Assembly: GCA_036850595.1 (NCBI GenBank)
Contig: CM072161.1
Span: forward strand, 17,441,812 to 17,505,811
Source of the DNA: Rhyacichthys aspro
Lineage: Eukaryota; Chordata; Actinopteri; Gobiiformes; Rhyacichthyidae
Length of the DNA: 64,000 bases
Reading direction: 5' to 3'
Shown here: piece after piece, positions 25,201 to 36,692 of the stretch
Layout of the letters: every line of letters starts with the position of its first letter
Numbering within the stretch: position 1 is the first letter of the stretch
Made by a program: the position numbers and the translations under genes
The notes under the pieces: model-generated
Told to the model about the DNA's origin: nothing
The model's input: only the letters and a program-made list of their open reading frames with translations
Database searches by the model: none

Positions 25201-27235
25201 GCATTTTACTCTTTTTTTCTTCTGCTTTCTGCAACCAAACAGTCCTCTGATCATTAAATATGGACATATCTGGAATGTAAATATGGTGCGTCTCTGTATT
25301 CATGTACATCTGCTCTCTTACGTTTGCACCCCACCCCTGTTTATGCGAGTGTTTTCTCAGTCTGGCGAAAGCAGACATACGCAAGCTTTGGTCTTTTTTT
25401 CTGCAGAAACACGCACAGCCTGTTACCTTTTTAGTGATGCATGAGTCTGTCTGTCCATTTGCGTGCACTTTCTATGTTTATTCAACGAACAGACGGCAGG
25501 AGGAAGGAGGAAATGGGGTTTACATTAGTACGTTAAGAAAAGCCTCTCTCTAAATCCTCAATTTCAGCTTTGGCGTCCAGAGCCTATTTTAATCTTTAGG
25601 CGACGAGCTTTGGGAGATTGGGAACACGCAGAAGAGTTCACGGGGTCAAAGAAACATAATGTTGTAAGGAATAAATTAGTGTGTTTATCGTTTGGTGCTG
25701 AGCCAAAGAATCTGGGAATCCATCCACGGCATTGGGAAACGGATGAATTAAGAGAAGGAACAGTTGTTGTGAAAGAATAACATGCACAGACTGGTTCCTG
25801 TGGGAAAAGCATATTCAAGTAAACAGTATTTCATGAATTATCTGACACTTATCGCCATGTTTAGTTTATTATATTCAGATGTGTGTGGCGCAATGAATTG
25901 TTGTAAATAAAGTGCTCCAGGTCTGCTTGGATTGGACAGTTTCACTTCACTTCTGCAAATATGAAAGGTCAGTGTAGTCTGAGCCGAACAGTTCAACTCT
26001 TTCTCTTAGTTTAAGACTGGACTTGGATTGTTTGACTTTTAACCTCGTCTTAAATTGGTCCCATTATTCCTTGGCCTTGTTTTTGTCTTGTTTATTGAAA
26101 TCTCTAACCAGTTGTTATTCCAGTAAAAAGTTCACAACATAAAGTAAACCTCCATAATGACTGCTTTAGTATTTATGTAATGCTTAGTTTCTTCTATCTT
26201 TTTTTAATGACATCTCTATCTGCCTGCTCTTTAATCAAATACTCCACAGAAGAAAATGTCTTCATGGCCATTGTGTTCCTTTAATGACATGTGGTTCATT
26301 TGGGACTTTCTGTGATACGAGAAATAACTTAATCCCGTGCAGATTAAAAACCAATGGCGCGGATACTTTTCTCTGTTGAAGAAAAAGAGTTAATCAGCGT
26401 GAACTATGGAGGCAAAGTGTGACTCCAGACCTTTCCACGAGTCTGAAGACAAGTGCAATATCATCGATTTAAGAGAGATTTAAGACTACGGCGAGAGGAG
26501 CTGATTTATAAGAAAGCCCGAAGAATCCTATGAAGCACAATTTCCTGTTCGTATTTCCATTTCCCGAGGTGTTAAATAATGCACTAAAAGTGTACGGACA
26601 GAGGAAGCAGAAGAAATGAAGCCATACAGCTCTTGAAATATGTGCATACTGGATGCGTGAGCTGATTTTACGCCCGAGGCACAAACGTCTGTAAAGACTG
26701 TGCGCTCTGGGTAAATGCAAGTCCAATGGAGATGATCTTTCAAAAAAGTCTTTCCCCGAAGACACTGGAGTCTCCTTTTAAAGCATATTCTCTTTTTGCA
26801 AGGTAAGACTTTAGAGTATTTAATGTTTCTTAAGGACACTCTGCAAAGTATAACCAGCACGTTTTCTCAGAATGTTAACACCATGCGACTATGACCACAA
26901 CATGGACATTGGTAACTTCATTAACTTTTCAGCTCAAATTGAAGAGAAGTTGAAGTCACATTAGAAACAGTTTAGGGAAAAGTAAAAAGCCCCAAACCCC
27001 GTCCTGTGAAGTGAAATACAAATGCTTTTTGTTTTTTTTCAAAGTCATACTCACCTTGTTGGGTGTTTCTGCTTTCAGCTTCTGTGAACAGATATTTAGA
27101 TTGAATGAAGAGACATTAAGTATCTATCAAAAACTATCTTAGGTCCACCAAGAGTATCTGAAGTCTCTCAGTTTGTTGAAGAAAAAAAATAATTGAATTA
27201 GACTGTAATACTTATCCCTTTCTTATCCCTGTGGG
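25201..27235. other. Gene-free stretch
   Basis: No recognised exon or transposon. The part at 26330-26760 is unique and moderately CpG-containing. Minus-strand frames at 26469-26860 overlap one another and resemble no protein I know. Confidence 0.4.
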
Positions 27236-27412
27236 AAATGTATAGTTGGCAGCAGTCAGCAGGGGGCACCCAGCATGTCCTGTTGAGAAAACCTGGAGAA
27301 AACCCACCCACAGCTCGGGGAAAAGATGCAAACTCCACATGGGGCGTCCTGTCCGGCTCAGGGGTCAAACCTCCTTGCTGTGAGGTGAAAGTGCTAACCA
27401 CTGTGCCACAAT
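27236..27412 (-). mobile_element. tRNA-derived SINE
   Basis: On the minus strand the head has a perfect A box, TGGCACAGTGG (plus 27398-27408), and a near B box, GGTTTGACCCC (plus 27361-27371), 27 bp apart on the plus strand, with CCTCACAGCAAGGAGG between. The body continues as TGTGGAGTTTGCATC, CCCGAGCTGTGGGTGGG and TTTTCTCCAGG, a layout I recognise from a widespread fish SINE. Degenerate boxes and body changes show that it is an old copy. The fragment at 34727 is from the same body and 6793 from the same head. Confidence 0.8.
27256..27270 (+). promoter_or_regulatory. CTCF-like motif within the SINE tail
   Basis: TCAGCAGGGGGCACC matches the core of the vertebrate CTCF consensus (CCASYAGGGGGCRSY) at nearly every position. 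It lies at the tail side of the SINE, so it may be element-derived. Binding is only predicted. Confidence 0.4.
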
Positions 27413-27661
27413 GTACTGATTGATTAGAACTAATAATAATCCATAAATATGACTGCATGGAGGGAAATAAAAATGGTAAAAACTGGTGCTCGACTTGAAA
27501 GCACATGGAGCAAAGTAGTTTAAATTGACATATTATTCATCAACTCTTTATGCAGATTATAAAACAGAATAAACACTGGTTATAAGCAGTAACCTGTAAC
27601 TTGAACAGTCTGGTAGAGTTTCCCAGGGCCACGTGAATCCAGCATTATAAGTAAGACTTTT

Positions 27662-27675
27662 GTTACCATGGCAAC
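27662..27675. promoter_or_regulatory. Perfect RFX X-box palindrome
   Basis: GTTACCATGGCAAC fits the RFX consensus GTNRCCNNRGYAAC at every defined position. RFX factors control ciliary and other genes. With no promoter nearby, it could be an enhancer site or chance. Confidence 0.35.
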
Positions 27676-27883
27676 ACCCAGGAAAAGTGGTCATATTTTT
27701 CAGTTTAGCAAGAAAATCTATTCAAAGAAAACGTATTATTGAAATGCTGCCTGTAATGTTACGTAATGTTATATTTTACTGTCTGTATTCTGGAAATTAT
27801 GATTGAACCCGCATCAAAAAGTTGTGGTTCTTTAGAGGATAACTTTTGATGTCCTTGATGTTCCCACGTTTCTCCGTCGACAG

Positions 27884-27930
27884 AGTTAGGAGAGGAGTTA
27901 GGGGAGAGGAGTTAGGAGTTAGGGGAGAGT
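27884..27930. repeat. Short minisatellite of GGAGAGGAGTTA-type units
   Basis: Overlapping units of AGAGGAGTTAGG, GGAGAGGAGTTAGG and AGTTAGGGGAGAG follow one another over 47 bp. It is purine-only apart from T, so the complementary strand is a pyrimidine tract. Confidence 0.8.
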
Positions 27931-28689
27931 TATGAGAGAGCGATACGAGGCGAGAGGCGGCCGTCGGGGATTGATTTCTTTCCTGATGCGTCATGTTTTA
28001 CTGTCCGCCCCTGAGGGAAACCAGGTAATCACTGGGCAGCTCCAGCCTCCAACACGTGGCAGATATGGATTAGACTGGAGTGGGATTCGCTTTGAAAAAT
28101 ATCCTTCATCCTCGTTGCTCTTTACTTATGGCTTCCCTACGCCCGGGGTCCAGAGTTCACAGATTAAAACGCAGAATCATAACGCTTTTTACTGCAACAT
28201 GTAACTTTAATACGAGAGGTTTTGTTTTAGTCATAAATGGTGACTCATATCTTCAGCTGTATGTTACAAAACCATCTGAAGATATTTCTCACTCATCTTG
28301 GCTTTATCTATTCCACAGCTTAGAGGTACGTCATGAATTATTTAAGACGTCAAGTCAATCTAACAGAGTTTTGTCAAGTCAACTGTATGGAGCATTTTCT
28401 GTTTGGTTAATTGTTTTATGTTTTTATGTAAGTCCAAATTCACTTTTGTGCAATTGAACCTGACCTGATCTGAGGAGAGCCCAAAGCATTGACATTTTTA
28501 AATATAAAATTAAAATTTATTTATTTAGTCTGGCTTTTATAAATGGTTTGTTTTATCTCACTTATTTTTATTTTATTTATTTATTTATTTACATATTTAT
28601 TTTACACATTTGTTTATTACAGCATTTTACTCTTTTCTATAAAAAAAAAATACTCTATTCTATTTTACTGAGTGAAATACAGTACTGTT

Positions 28690-28798
28690 TTTTAAACTGT
28701 TGTGAATATTGAGTTTAGTGGTGTTATGTTGTGAAGCACCTTGAGTTGCATTAAGCTTTAAAAAAAAGTCCTATATAAATAAAGTTTGATTGATTGAA
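28690..28798 (+). mobile_element. LINE 3' terminus with TTGATTGA tail
   Basis: The segment GTGAAGCACCTTGAGTTGC, then CCTATATAAATAAAGTTTG and a terminal TTGATTGA, is the characteristic end of L2-like fish LINEs (consensus roughly GTAAAGCACTTTGA..TATATAAATAAA..TTGATTGATTGA). The short tandem tail is the usual 3' signature of this group. No coding part remains upstream that I can identify. Confidence 0.72.
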
Positions 28799-29084
28799 GA
28801 TAAGAGATGTATGTTGAGAATAAAATGATAAAAAAACAAAAAAAAAACAAAACTATGGTCTTTGGTTTCTCATTTTTACCCAAAACTAATGACAGTTTCA
28901 AATGGTTTTCAAAAGGCTCAGTCCGAAAAGAGTTTTGGGCATTTTTAACGTCTCTCAACCCTGAATTCAAGCCGTTGTCAGGAAAGCTCCACATCTTTAC
29001 ATTTATCTATGTTATTTTAAAAGAATCTGAGCATGTTTTTGTACATATTCCAGTAGATTTGTGAGTCCCATTTCAACTGAAGGA

Positions 29085-29345
29085 AAAAGAGGAAGAGCTG
29101 GAGGGAGCAGAGCTGAAGATGATGAGGTCCTCTTTGTGAATGAGCACATGAGGGAAAGCTCAGGTCAGATTTTAGGAGATAAATTTAGAGACTAGAGAGG
29201 ACAGACATGTTGAAAGGAGGGAGAGTGAATATATCGGTCAAAAGGATGCTGAGGTTAGAGCTGCCAGGCTGGAGGACTAGATGAAGAGCAAAGAGGAGAT
29301 TTATGGAGGTAGTGAAGGAGGCAGGTAGCTGGTGTGCCCAGGTGC
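29085..29345 (+). mobile_element. RTE-like LINE, C-terminal ORF fragment
   Basis: The plus-strand frame from 29243 reads RMLRLELPGWRTR, a TGA at 29282-29284, then RAKRRFMEVVKE (29285-29320). The RMLRLELPG..R.R..RRFMDVVKED motif is the hallmark of the C-terminus of RTE-type LINE ORFs abundant in teleosts. Upstream (29093-29240) the nucleotide sequence follows the same element (GCAGAGCTGAAGATG, GACAGACATGTTG) with frameshifts. Homology fades after about 29345; the usual TGTGGCGACCCCTGAAGGGA end is absent here but present at 34.4 and 48.8 kb. A dead, truncated copy. Confidence 0.88.
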
Positions 29346-31890
29346 TGTAGGTTTGTGTGATCGGACTCTGATAAAAGCTGCAACAAAAGCGCCAGAGCTA
29401 CCAGACTTTATTCAATTAGGCCCTGAACTCCACGCACAAAAATCATTACAGATTATTGCCGATTTTTCCACTTGGTAAAATGATAACTGTTTCAAATTCT
29501 GAAAACTTCCTGACTCCAAAATACCTCTGTAAAAACTCCCATTTCTGTTCACAGCAGAGCGAGCGCAGATTCGGAGCTGACAGGCTGCTTATCTGTCAGA
29601 TAGGACTCCAGCTGCCACACATTCAATCCCACACCTGCTCACAAAATGCATCTTCACCAGCACAACTTATATTTCCATTTGGATTAGGAAGTGTCCGCAA
29701 CACGAGACCAAACAGGTTTTAAGTAAATCCCGGAGGTGACCCAGTTTCAGGGCCTTTTATTTGAGAATATAACTTTCCTCACAGTCTGCTGTAAATAAGA
29801 TTTTAATGGGAAAATGGACTTCTATTTGCCATGGTTTGTAAATAGTTTTAATCCAGGAACATTTTAAATGCATGAGTCTGAAATAAAATAGTAGCCAGCA
29901 GTTCAGGCAAGGACACTGTACATTGTCCTCAAAAAAGAGAAGACGAAAAAATACTAACTTATTCATTCTATTACTTGTTTTATTTGTTATTCAGTAGAAT
30001 TGCTGAATTTGTTTTCTCCAATTAGAACATTGTAATATGAAGGGACACTATTACTTGTAAAAGCTCATTACAATAACAATACAAACAACTTTGGGTATTT
30101 TTTACATTTTTTCTGAATGAACGTACCTATGTTCTTGATAACCTTTTCTAGTTTTTTGTGTAAAGGTGGGAAATTCCAGAAAACACTGGCAACAAGGTTA
30201 TTTTTACCCCATTTAAGAAACTCTTTCAGATGTTGTACAGTTATAGAGCAAAGAAAACTAATGCATTTTTAGGTTCACTTTGACAAACTATATCAGGACA
30301 ACCCTATATTGAAGATTATGGCATACATTCACACTTTTGTTTTGTTTTTTTGTTTGTTTTTTGTTTCTGTCTTGTTGTCTCATTTGTTTGTTCGGACAAT
30401 CTGACAGTTGTGCTCATACCTGCAGCAAAAGTCAGGAAAATATCCACAGCTCCTGGAGGAAGCTGTTGTGACCGGATAAAAATGAACCCCCTTTCTCAGG
30501 ATCTTGTCTTTTTGGAAAAGTCAGTATGTGATTCAGACATTTGAATCCCAATCTGTTTTTTTATAGCACTTAACAACAACCAAAGAGACCAACATGTTTA
30601 CATTTAAAACTAAAAAATAGCTGCCAGTAAAAAGAAACAGTTGTGTAACACAATAAGAATAAATAAACTGTTATAAAACAGTGTTGCTGTCTAGAAATAA
30701 CATGTTTTCACCAAACATAAAATCCAATAAGACCTCCCTGATCCCTGTTTTCCTCTTTGATCCTGTCTCTATTCAGTGAATCGCTCTTCAGTTCGGTTCA
30801 GCCAGTTTTAATTACTGCAGACCGTCCTGCCTAAACCTGGTCTTTGTGTAAAACAAACTTTAGGTCTTTTAAAAGTTTGGCTTGCAATGTTCAATGAATC
30901 AGCAAAAAAACTAAACAAAACACTAAAGCACCAACAATGACCAAACTCATTGATAATACTACTGAGCTAACACACATCCACAGGACTACAGTGGGTCAGC
31001 TCTGTACCTGCTTCTAGTTTTCGACAACTCCACCATAGTTTGAACCTTTTATTAAAAACTTTTTAATGACCTGGTGTATTGTGCAGCTGCAAGCCGTTCA
31101 GGGGCAGAGGTTGGCAATAGGCCACTTGATATAGCTCTGTTAAAAGTGTTTTTTTGAAAGACAAGAAGTGGACTGAGGGTGGGTTGATTTGCTGTGTTTG
31201 GTGCAGTTCAAACAAACTCTGGTTGTCTTGGATAAGTCGGAAAGTTGCCATAAAAACAGAACAACAAATCAGAGCGCACCATATTTGCTCCGAAAACTTC
31301 CTCTGAACTCAGGTCCTGTTTGATTAAAATGTAAACCCCAAGAAAACCAACTAAACGAGCCAAACAGGAAGAGTTGGTGAAGAAAACGTCATGTAACAAA
31401 ACAAAACGAGCAGAGGAGGTAAAATGTCTTATTTTGGGTTAACAGCTCCATCTAGTGTGTTTCTGGAGAAAGGCATAGTATTTGTTGTGAACAGCTGGTG
31501 GATCAGTGCACTTTGCAGCAGACTGAAGTAAATTATTTAAATTTTTTGTGTGAACTAAATAAAGTGTCCTACACACCCTTTAAAAGTTTGGATCTTAACA
31601 TGCTCGGGTTGTTTTGGATCAGTCATCATCACAATGAGTTTGAAGTAAAATTGAATGAAATATAAGACAAAAAAAAAATGTTGGCAGGTATTGTCCTAAC
31701 AGTTGAGATATAACGTTAATCAAAAGTACCAGCTCCATTTCCTGTGACGCTGTCTGGTTTGAACCTGGTGCAGTCTGGATTCAGGGAATAATTGCATGTT
31801 CGGTCTGGTGCTCTGCTGACAACACCGACACCGCTCTGGCACAAAGTCATTTCTCTCCGGGCTCTTTCCTTCCACCTCTTTAACATTCAG
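29346..31890. other. Gene-free stretch
   Basis: No exon or clear transposon. The part at 29350-29740 is unique and non-simple. The phrase CTCCATCTAGTG near 31450 lies outside this observation's support as an element on its own. Confidence 0.35.
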
Positions 31891-31891
31891 G

Positions 31892-31941
31892 GAACGGCAC
31901 GGTGACATTCAACGAGCCGTGCCGCGTTCGCTGTCACCGTT
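31892..31941. repeat. Interlocked inverted repeats (two alternative hairpins)
   Basis: GAACGGCACGG pairs with CCGTGCCGCGTTC (one 2-nt bulge), while the overlapping ACGGTGAC pairs with GTCACCGT eight for eight. The pairings share bases, so only one can form at a time. The block is CpG-rich for its setting. Confidence 0.6.
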
Positions 31942-32764
31942 AATATTTCGTTTATGAAGTGATGTGGCAGGGAACGCGCCATAAACCAGACAATGAACAC
32001 CCAGCAGGTCCAAACAAACGGATGATACCAAGGCTCATCGTTTTTACTAAATGAATGCAACTTAATTAACACTGATGAGAAATTCAGGGAGAAAAGTAAA
32101 CTGTCCTTGCTCTGAGTGAGTGAAAATGCAAATGAATAGCTCAATTAGTTTGGATAATTCAATGTGGAAGCTCTCGACAAACACTCTACGATGAATTTAA
32201 AAAAGAAAAACAGCTGATATGGAAGCAGCCTTTTTAATAGTTTGTGGAAAAAGTACCTGTAACCTGTAACTTTTTACATCTTTTTCGTAAAATACAAACA
32301 AATGAAAATCTTTTTGTGGTGATGATGTTAAACTGTTATTTAAATGTGCCAATATTCAACACAGAGATGTCTGGCTCTGGTTGCTGTTGCATGACCCTCA
32401 CTGCTTGTTTGGATGGATTCGAAAAAGAAAAACACACAAATGCAAAAACATTTAAGTACTGACTCCTAAAAAGCTGTATTTTTTCATAGCTTTTGGCAAA
32501 ATCCAATTAAAACTAAGAGTTTGTCTGACATTACATTCAATCTGTTTGCTTCTCATCAAGTAAAGCAACACTATGTACCTTTTCATGTATAACCATTAGA
32601 AAACTTAAGAAGCACATAGCGTAGGATCTGTCAAACCAACTTTTTTATCTTTTTTATGTCAAGAAAACATCCAAATGATTTTGAGTTACAACATATTTTA
32701 CATCTCAGAAATCCACCTTCACGTATTTTCATGGCCTTGTGTGCTATTAGTGATCTTTATGGCC

Positions 32765-33165
32765 GGGTTGCACTGACAAAGTTTAATTTAAACTTAGCTT
32801 ATTAGAGTTTAATATAACGTCATCATTTAGCAGATTTCCAGCCTATTGTCAGAGGTGAGATTCCTCACAGCGCCACCTACAGGAGCAGAGGAGCTACTGC
32901 TGTGTTTCTCTTAGTGTGTCTTAGTGGCACCTCCTTATTTTAAAAGGTTTACAAGAATCTTTGGTATGAATGTAATGGATCACGGTCTAAATAACATGAT
33001 GTACTGCTGATTTTATCTCCAAAATACACTCATTTCTCTAGATTTTTTTTGTGAAACAGGTTTAAATTTAAACTCGGAAAGGAAAAACAAAACTAGGTCT
33101 AAATCATGATACAATTTAGGTTAAATCGTGCTTTAAATTTTAAACTTCTTGGTGCAGCTGGGTTG
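32765..33165. mobile_element. MITE-like element with degenerate terminal inverted repeats
   Basis: The left end GTTGCACTGACAAAGTTTAA and the reverse complement of the right end, GCTGCACCAAGAAGTTTAAA, resemble each other for about 35 bp (both continue TTTAAA..). Internal palindromes (GTTTAAATTTAAAC at 33060-33073) echo the ends. No coding sequence. The ends are too decayed to define a target duplication, so the superfamily is open. Confidence 0.45.
32870..32883 (-). promoter_or_regulatory. CTCF-like motif in the MITE-like element
   Basis: On the minus strand, CCTGTAGGTGGCGC fits the CTCF core CCASYAGRKGGCRS with one mismatch (third base). It lies inside the 32765-33165 element, so it could have been spread by it. 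Confidence 0.4.
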
Positions 33166-34413
33166 GGAGGAGAATGTACTGGTTTTCTTCTTTAAAACTT
33201 TATACTCAAACTTTATAAAGAAATAGAATAGACATAACTTAATGTTATGAGTTATATTCTAACCATCCAACACTCTTTGGTTAAATAATCAACATTTTGC
33301 AGCTAATTTCATGCCAGTTACAAAGTAGCTGGTTATTCAGTGTCTCACTCACTGTACATGAGCCAACAGCTTAATTAATACTTAATGAACCGAGAGTAAT
33401 TAACTGCGGCCGTTTGTTTTGTCCTATTTGAGGAGATAAAGCAGATTCCTATCGCCTCCATTCGTCAGTCCCTTCCCTTCACACGAGAGCTAATTATCAC
33501 TGTGTTGGAGAGAAACTGTACAATGTGTCTGTACAGATCGGAGCTAAGCAGAAAGAGCGAGGCAGAACGAGGCTCGATTGATATTCTGCACACTGCGTCT
33601 TGAAGCGTGAAATAGCAGCGAGTACATGTCTTTGTGTAAACTTGCCGCTCTCAGCAACACGTTTCTGCTGGCTGGAAAAAAAGAAAACCTTGGGAAATGG
33701 ATTGAATTCTATCTTAAATCCATCTTTTTTTTCTTTTAATGTGGAGTCGGTGAATGGGAGACGAGGTGCGTGTGGCTTTTATACACTGTAGAGACACAAA
33801 GGGAGCACACTCCCGTCCCTAGAGCACAAAACAGACATATACCAGATGAATTTTTCACTTTAGAGCAGAACGTGTACTGCTGTGCTTACATTGTGCAAGA
33901 CTAAACAGGACCAGGAACAGCTCCATGGCAGGAAACACACTGAGGTCACATTCAACCGACTCTGGTCTTAGTAAGTTCGATTTAGTCGTGAAGATATTAA
34001 AAGGAAAATGAACTAATCAACTTTGACATCACAAATAAAGAAGCTGTAGTCTGCTGTGTATGGAAACACAATTTGGACACACTGTGTAAAATGTAGAAGC
34101 ATAAAATGAGAAAAAAGGTCATCAACATGTGGTCCATAAACACAGTTATACAGAAGTCCTTGTTTTCAATTGATGATTTAATTCTTATTAAGATACAGTA
34201 CCTTCTGTATATCCAATAGTGTCTTTGTGTGTAGTATATAAACAGATTTAAGAATAAAATAAAATTAAACAGGACTGGCATAATTTATAATCTTAATTAA
34301 TGCTTAAATCAGTTACATTGTGCACTTGCTGCGTTTCCGGTGAATGCACTGCAAGCTGGGAATTTTTGATACCCCTTTGTTGAAAGTGTGGTCCCTGAAA
34401 ATATACAGCTCTT
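33166..34413. other. Gene-free stretch
   Basis: The part at 33390-33620 is unique with several CpG (for example GCGAGGCAGAACGAGGCTCG) and could be a regulatory element. Otherwise AT-rich; no exon recognised. Confidence 0.4.
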
Positions 34414-34416
34414 CCC

Positions 34417-34503
34417 GTTAGAAGAAGATGTAGAGGATAGGGATAAGGGCGGGCAAAGGATGAGCTGTGGAGAACCCTGAAGGAAACAGAAGATGAAGAA
34501 GTG
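34417..34503 (+). mobile_element. RTE-like LINE 3' end fragment
   Basis: GATGTAGAGGATAGGG, then GAGCTGTGGAGAACCCTGAA and GGAAACAGAAGATGAAGAAG, follow the 3' end of the RTE-like element of fish (..GGATAGGGTTAG..CTGTGGCGACCCCTGAAGGGA..AGCCGAAAGAAGAAG). Same element type and orientation as 29.2 and 48.8 kb. Noncoding, truncated. Confidence 0.7.
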
Positions 34504-34726
34504 TAATCACCTAAAAGACCTTGGCTTTATCAAGACAGATTTTAATAAATGTTCAGCCCGTGTCAAGCTTTGGCTCATCACATGTTCACATACAAGAGGG
34601 ATACATCAGTCTGACCCTGAACTCAGATTTAAAAGACTTTTTTACCAGTTGTTGTGGGGTATGAGGGGTAGGAGTGTGAGGGAAGGAGTTTTCAGGAGTT
34701 TTCTGAGTCCAGACCTCATCCCTGTG

Positions 34727-34812
34727 CTGCTGTGGGTTATCTCAGGTCCTGCTCCTTCCTACCATCCAAAGACATGCACGTTTGGGTAAATTGGTGACTT
34801 TAAATTGCCCAC
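34727..34812 (+). mobile_element. SINE body fragment
   Basis: TGTGGGTTATCTCAGG, CTTCCTACCATCCAAAGACA, TGCACGTTTGGGTAAATTGG and TGACTTTAAATTGCCC follow the body of the same fish SINE as at 27.2 kb, in the opposite orientation. Head with A/B boxes is missing or unrecognisable to the left (34504-34726 is unassigned). Confidence 0.65.
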
Positions 34813-35110
34813 TCCTTGTATCCTTTTTTAGTCGGGCGGTTAGTGACTTCAGGCCAGACGACGTTCGCGGAGGAGGGTGGTGAATAAAACTCATTTATAA
34901 AGTGACACAGATCCGGTTTTCTTCCCAGCTGTCGATCACCCGCTCGGCTCTTGAGGGTCTCCGTGAACGCACAGCTCGAGACGGTCCCCGCTCTTACGGA
35001 TACAGCATAGAAACCCGTCTGCAGCGTGGCAGTCATTTTCCTCTTAAATCACCTCATTTCGATGCAAAGCCGCGGTTTCGGTCCAATTACACACTCCCGC
35101 TGCAGCAGAG
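34813..35110. promoter_or_regulatory. CpG-retaining block, candidate regulatory element
   Basis: By my count 23 CpG in 34801-35100. It includes GACGACGTTCGCGG, CCCGCTCGGC and AGCCGCGGTTTCGG. Open frames on both strands overlap without known motifs. It directly abuts the SINE fragment but is not repeat-like itself. Confidence 0.35.
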
Positions 35111-36469
35111 TGGAGTTGGGCACAAATTGCAGTTATTAGATTAAGACGAGTAAAGTTGGGCTCAAAGGCTTAAGCTTCTCGGTTCATGAGAGAAAAGAGG
35201 TTCTGAGCAGCAGCACTTCAGGCTCATAATCCTCGAGTCCTCTATATTATACAAGGACCTAAACATCTATATATTAAAAATAATTTCCTTTGACATGTAG
35301 CTGCAGAGTATACACTTAAATCGAAGGCTTATTTAGTAAAAAAAAACAACTCAATATCTGAAAGGCACCAATACACAATATAGGATACTTGTTGTGCATA
35401 TTAATCATGAATCTACAGGGACAAATATGAAAGAAAAAAATACACATGTCCTGCTTTACAGTCAATACAGTCCATTTTATTGTACGTCGTCTTCTTGTTT
35501 TTAATGCAACAAACATTAAGAGTGTCAGGTAGCTAGCTCAGTTGGAGTAAAGTGATCACATTTTAAAAACTCTTAAGGATGTCTGGTGGGTTGAATGTGT
35601 GTAAGTAACATATATGTCAGCAACAACCACTGGAAAGTAAAGTAGCAACAAGCTGTGAAGGATTTTGGGCTCTGTGCACTCCGCTTACAGCACCAGCAGC
35701 ATGGGAAACGCATCATCTGCCCGTCAGCCGCATCCACCTATGTCTTCATTTTCACAGGATGTTCTCTTAGCTAATTTACTAATCAGGGTTTAAGAGAAAC
35801 CCATCAAAATACATTGGGTTTAATGTGGCTGCTAATTTAGTTCCACAACTATTAAATCCCTTTCAAAATAAGTTTCCAGGGCCTATTAAGTCTGAATTTT
35901 CTTGCCCTTTTTAAAATATCTGTTTTGTACAAATTTGAAGTTATTACATTAAACTGTTTCTTTTTGTAACTTCATAAATCACACCACAGACAAAACCCTC
36001 ACTTCAGACTTCAGAGAAGTTGAGAAAATGTTGAGTCTTTAGAGTGTCTTTCAATGCCAAACAAACCAAGTTACGTCTAATACTGCGTTCAGTATAAATG
36101 CTATGGACATGAATAGAGTCAAAGAGTAAAAGTGTGAGTTTGGTGTTCAAGCCTTTGAAAACCTTCTGACCTCCTTTCATTTCACAAAATGAAGTGGCCT
36201 TTTGTTGCTCTCAGTGTTTTCGTCGAGCGGCCGGTGTTTTATTCGGACGCCAGCGGGAGACCTTTGCAGGAAAAGGTCAGGCAACAAAACACCTTTTTCA
36301 TTCAGGTTCCAAAGAACTTTTACACATTCAGGATTCACAGTTTAAAAGCTTCACACAAGTGGTTTTTCATTGCCTTATTGTCGAACGTCCAGGTACTTAA
36401 GGCAAAAATGAAATGAAAACAACACCAGCCTTTCCCCAACAGCAGCCTAACAAAGGTACTTTAAAACGT
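35111..36469. other. Gene-free stretch
   Basis: No recognised exon or transposon. GTAGCTAGCTCAGTTGG at about 35530 resembles a pol III A box but has no partner B box at proper spacing. Confidence 0.4.
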
Positions 36470-36692
36470 TTTCTTTGTTTTATTACTAGCTGTTACTTCC
36501 TTGTTGGCGTTAATGTAGAGCAATGGGAGCGCTTCTTATTCAATTAACCAAAGCTGCTGGTTTAAGCTGAACATACACAGATGATTCTTGTTACAATATG
36601 CCACTGGATGATTGAAGAGTTTCCTTTATGCAAGAACAAAAAATTAATAAATAATAATAATTAAAAAAAAACATATTCTCCATTCAAGGACG
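36470..36692 (+). repeat. Dispersed repeat family Q, copy B
   Basis: Shared with the other copies: AGCTGTTACTTCCTTGTTGG, GAGCAATGGGAGCGC, then GATTCTTGTTACAATATGCC, ACTGGATGATTGAAG and CATATTCTCCATTCAAGGA. The last three blocks match copy C (ATTCCTATTACAATATGC, TTAGATGATTAAA, CATACTCCCCGTTTAAG). Length about 220 bp, no coding frame, no recognised pol III boxes. Confidence 0.65.

Larger units (their letters stand above)
27413..28690. other. Gene-free stretch
   Basis: It includes the X-box, the minisatellite and a plus frame of 125 codons (28080-28457) that resembles no known protein. The frame may be partly LINE 3'-region sequence leading to the tail at 28690, but there is no domain to prove it. 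A (TTTA)n run sits at about 28566-28591. Confidence 0.4.

Noticed and set aside
28080..28457. 125-codon plus frame upstream of a LINE tail
   Set aside because: It does not show reverse-transcriptase or LINE C-terminal motifs, so it was not called a LINE ORF or gene.
35521..35600. Possible tRNA or SINE from GTAGCTAGCTCAGTTGG
   Set aside because: Only an A-box-like word; the nearest B-box-like word (GGTGGGTTGAAT) is poor and no tRNA fold results.
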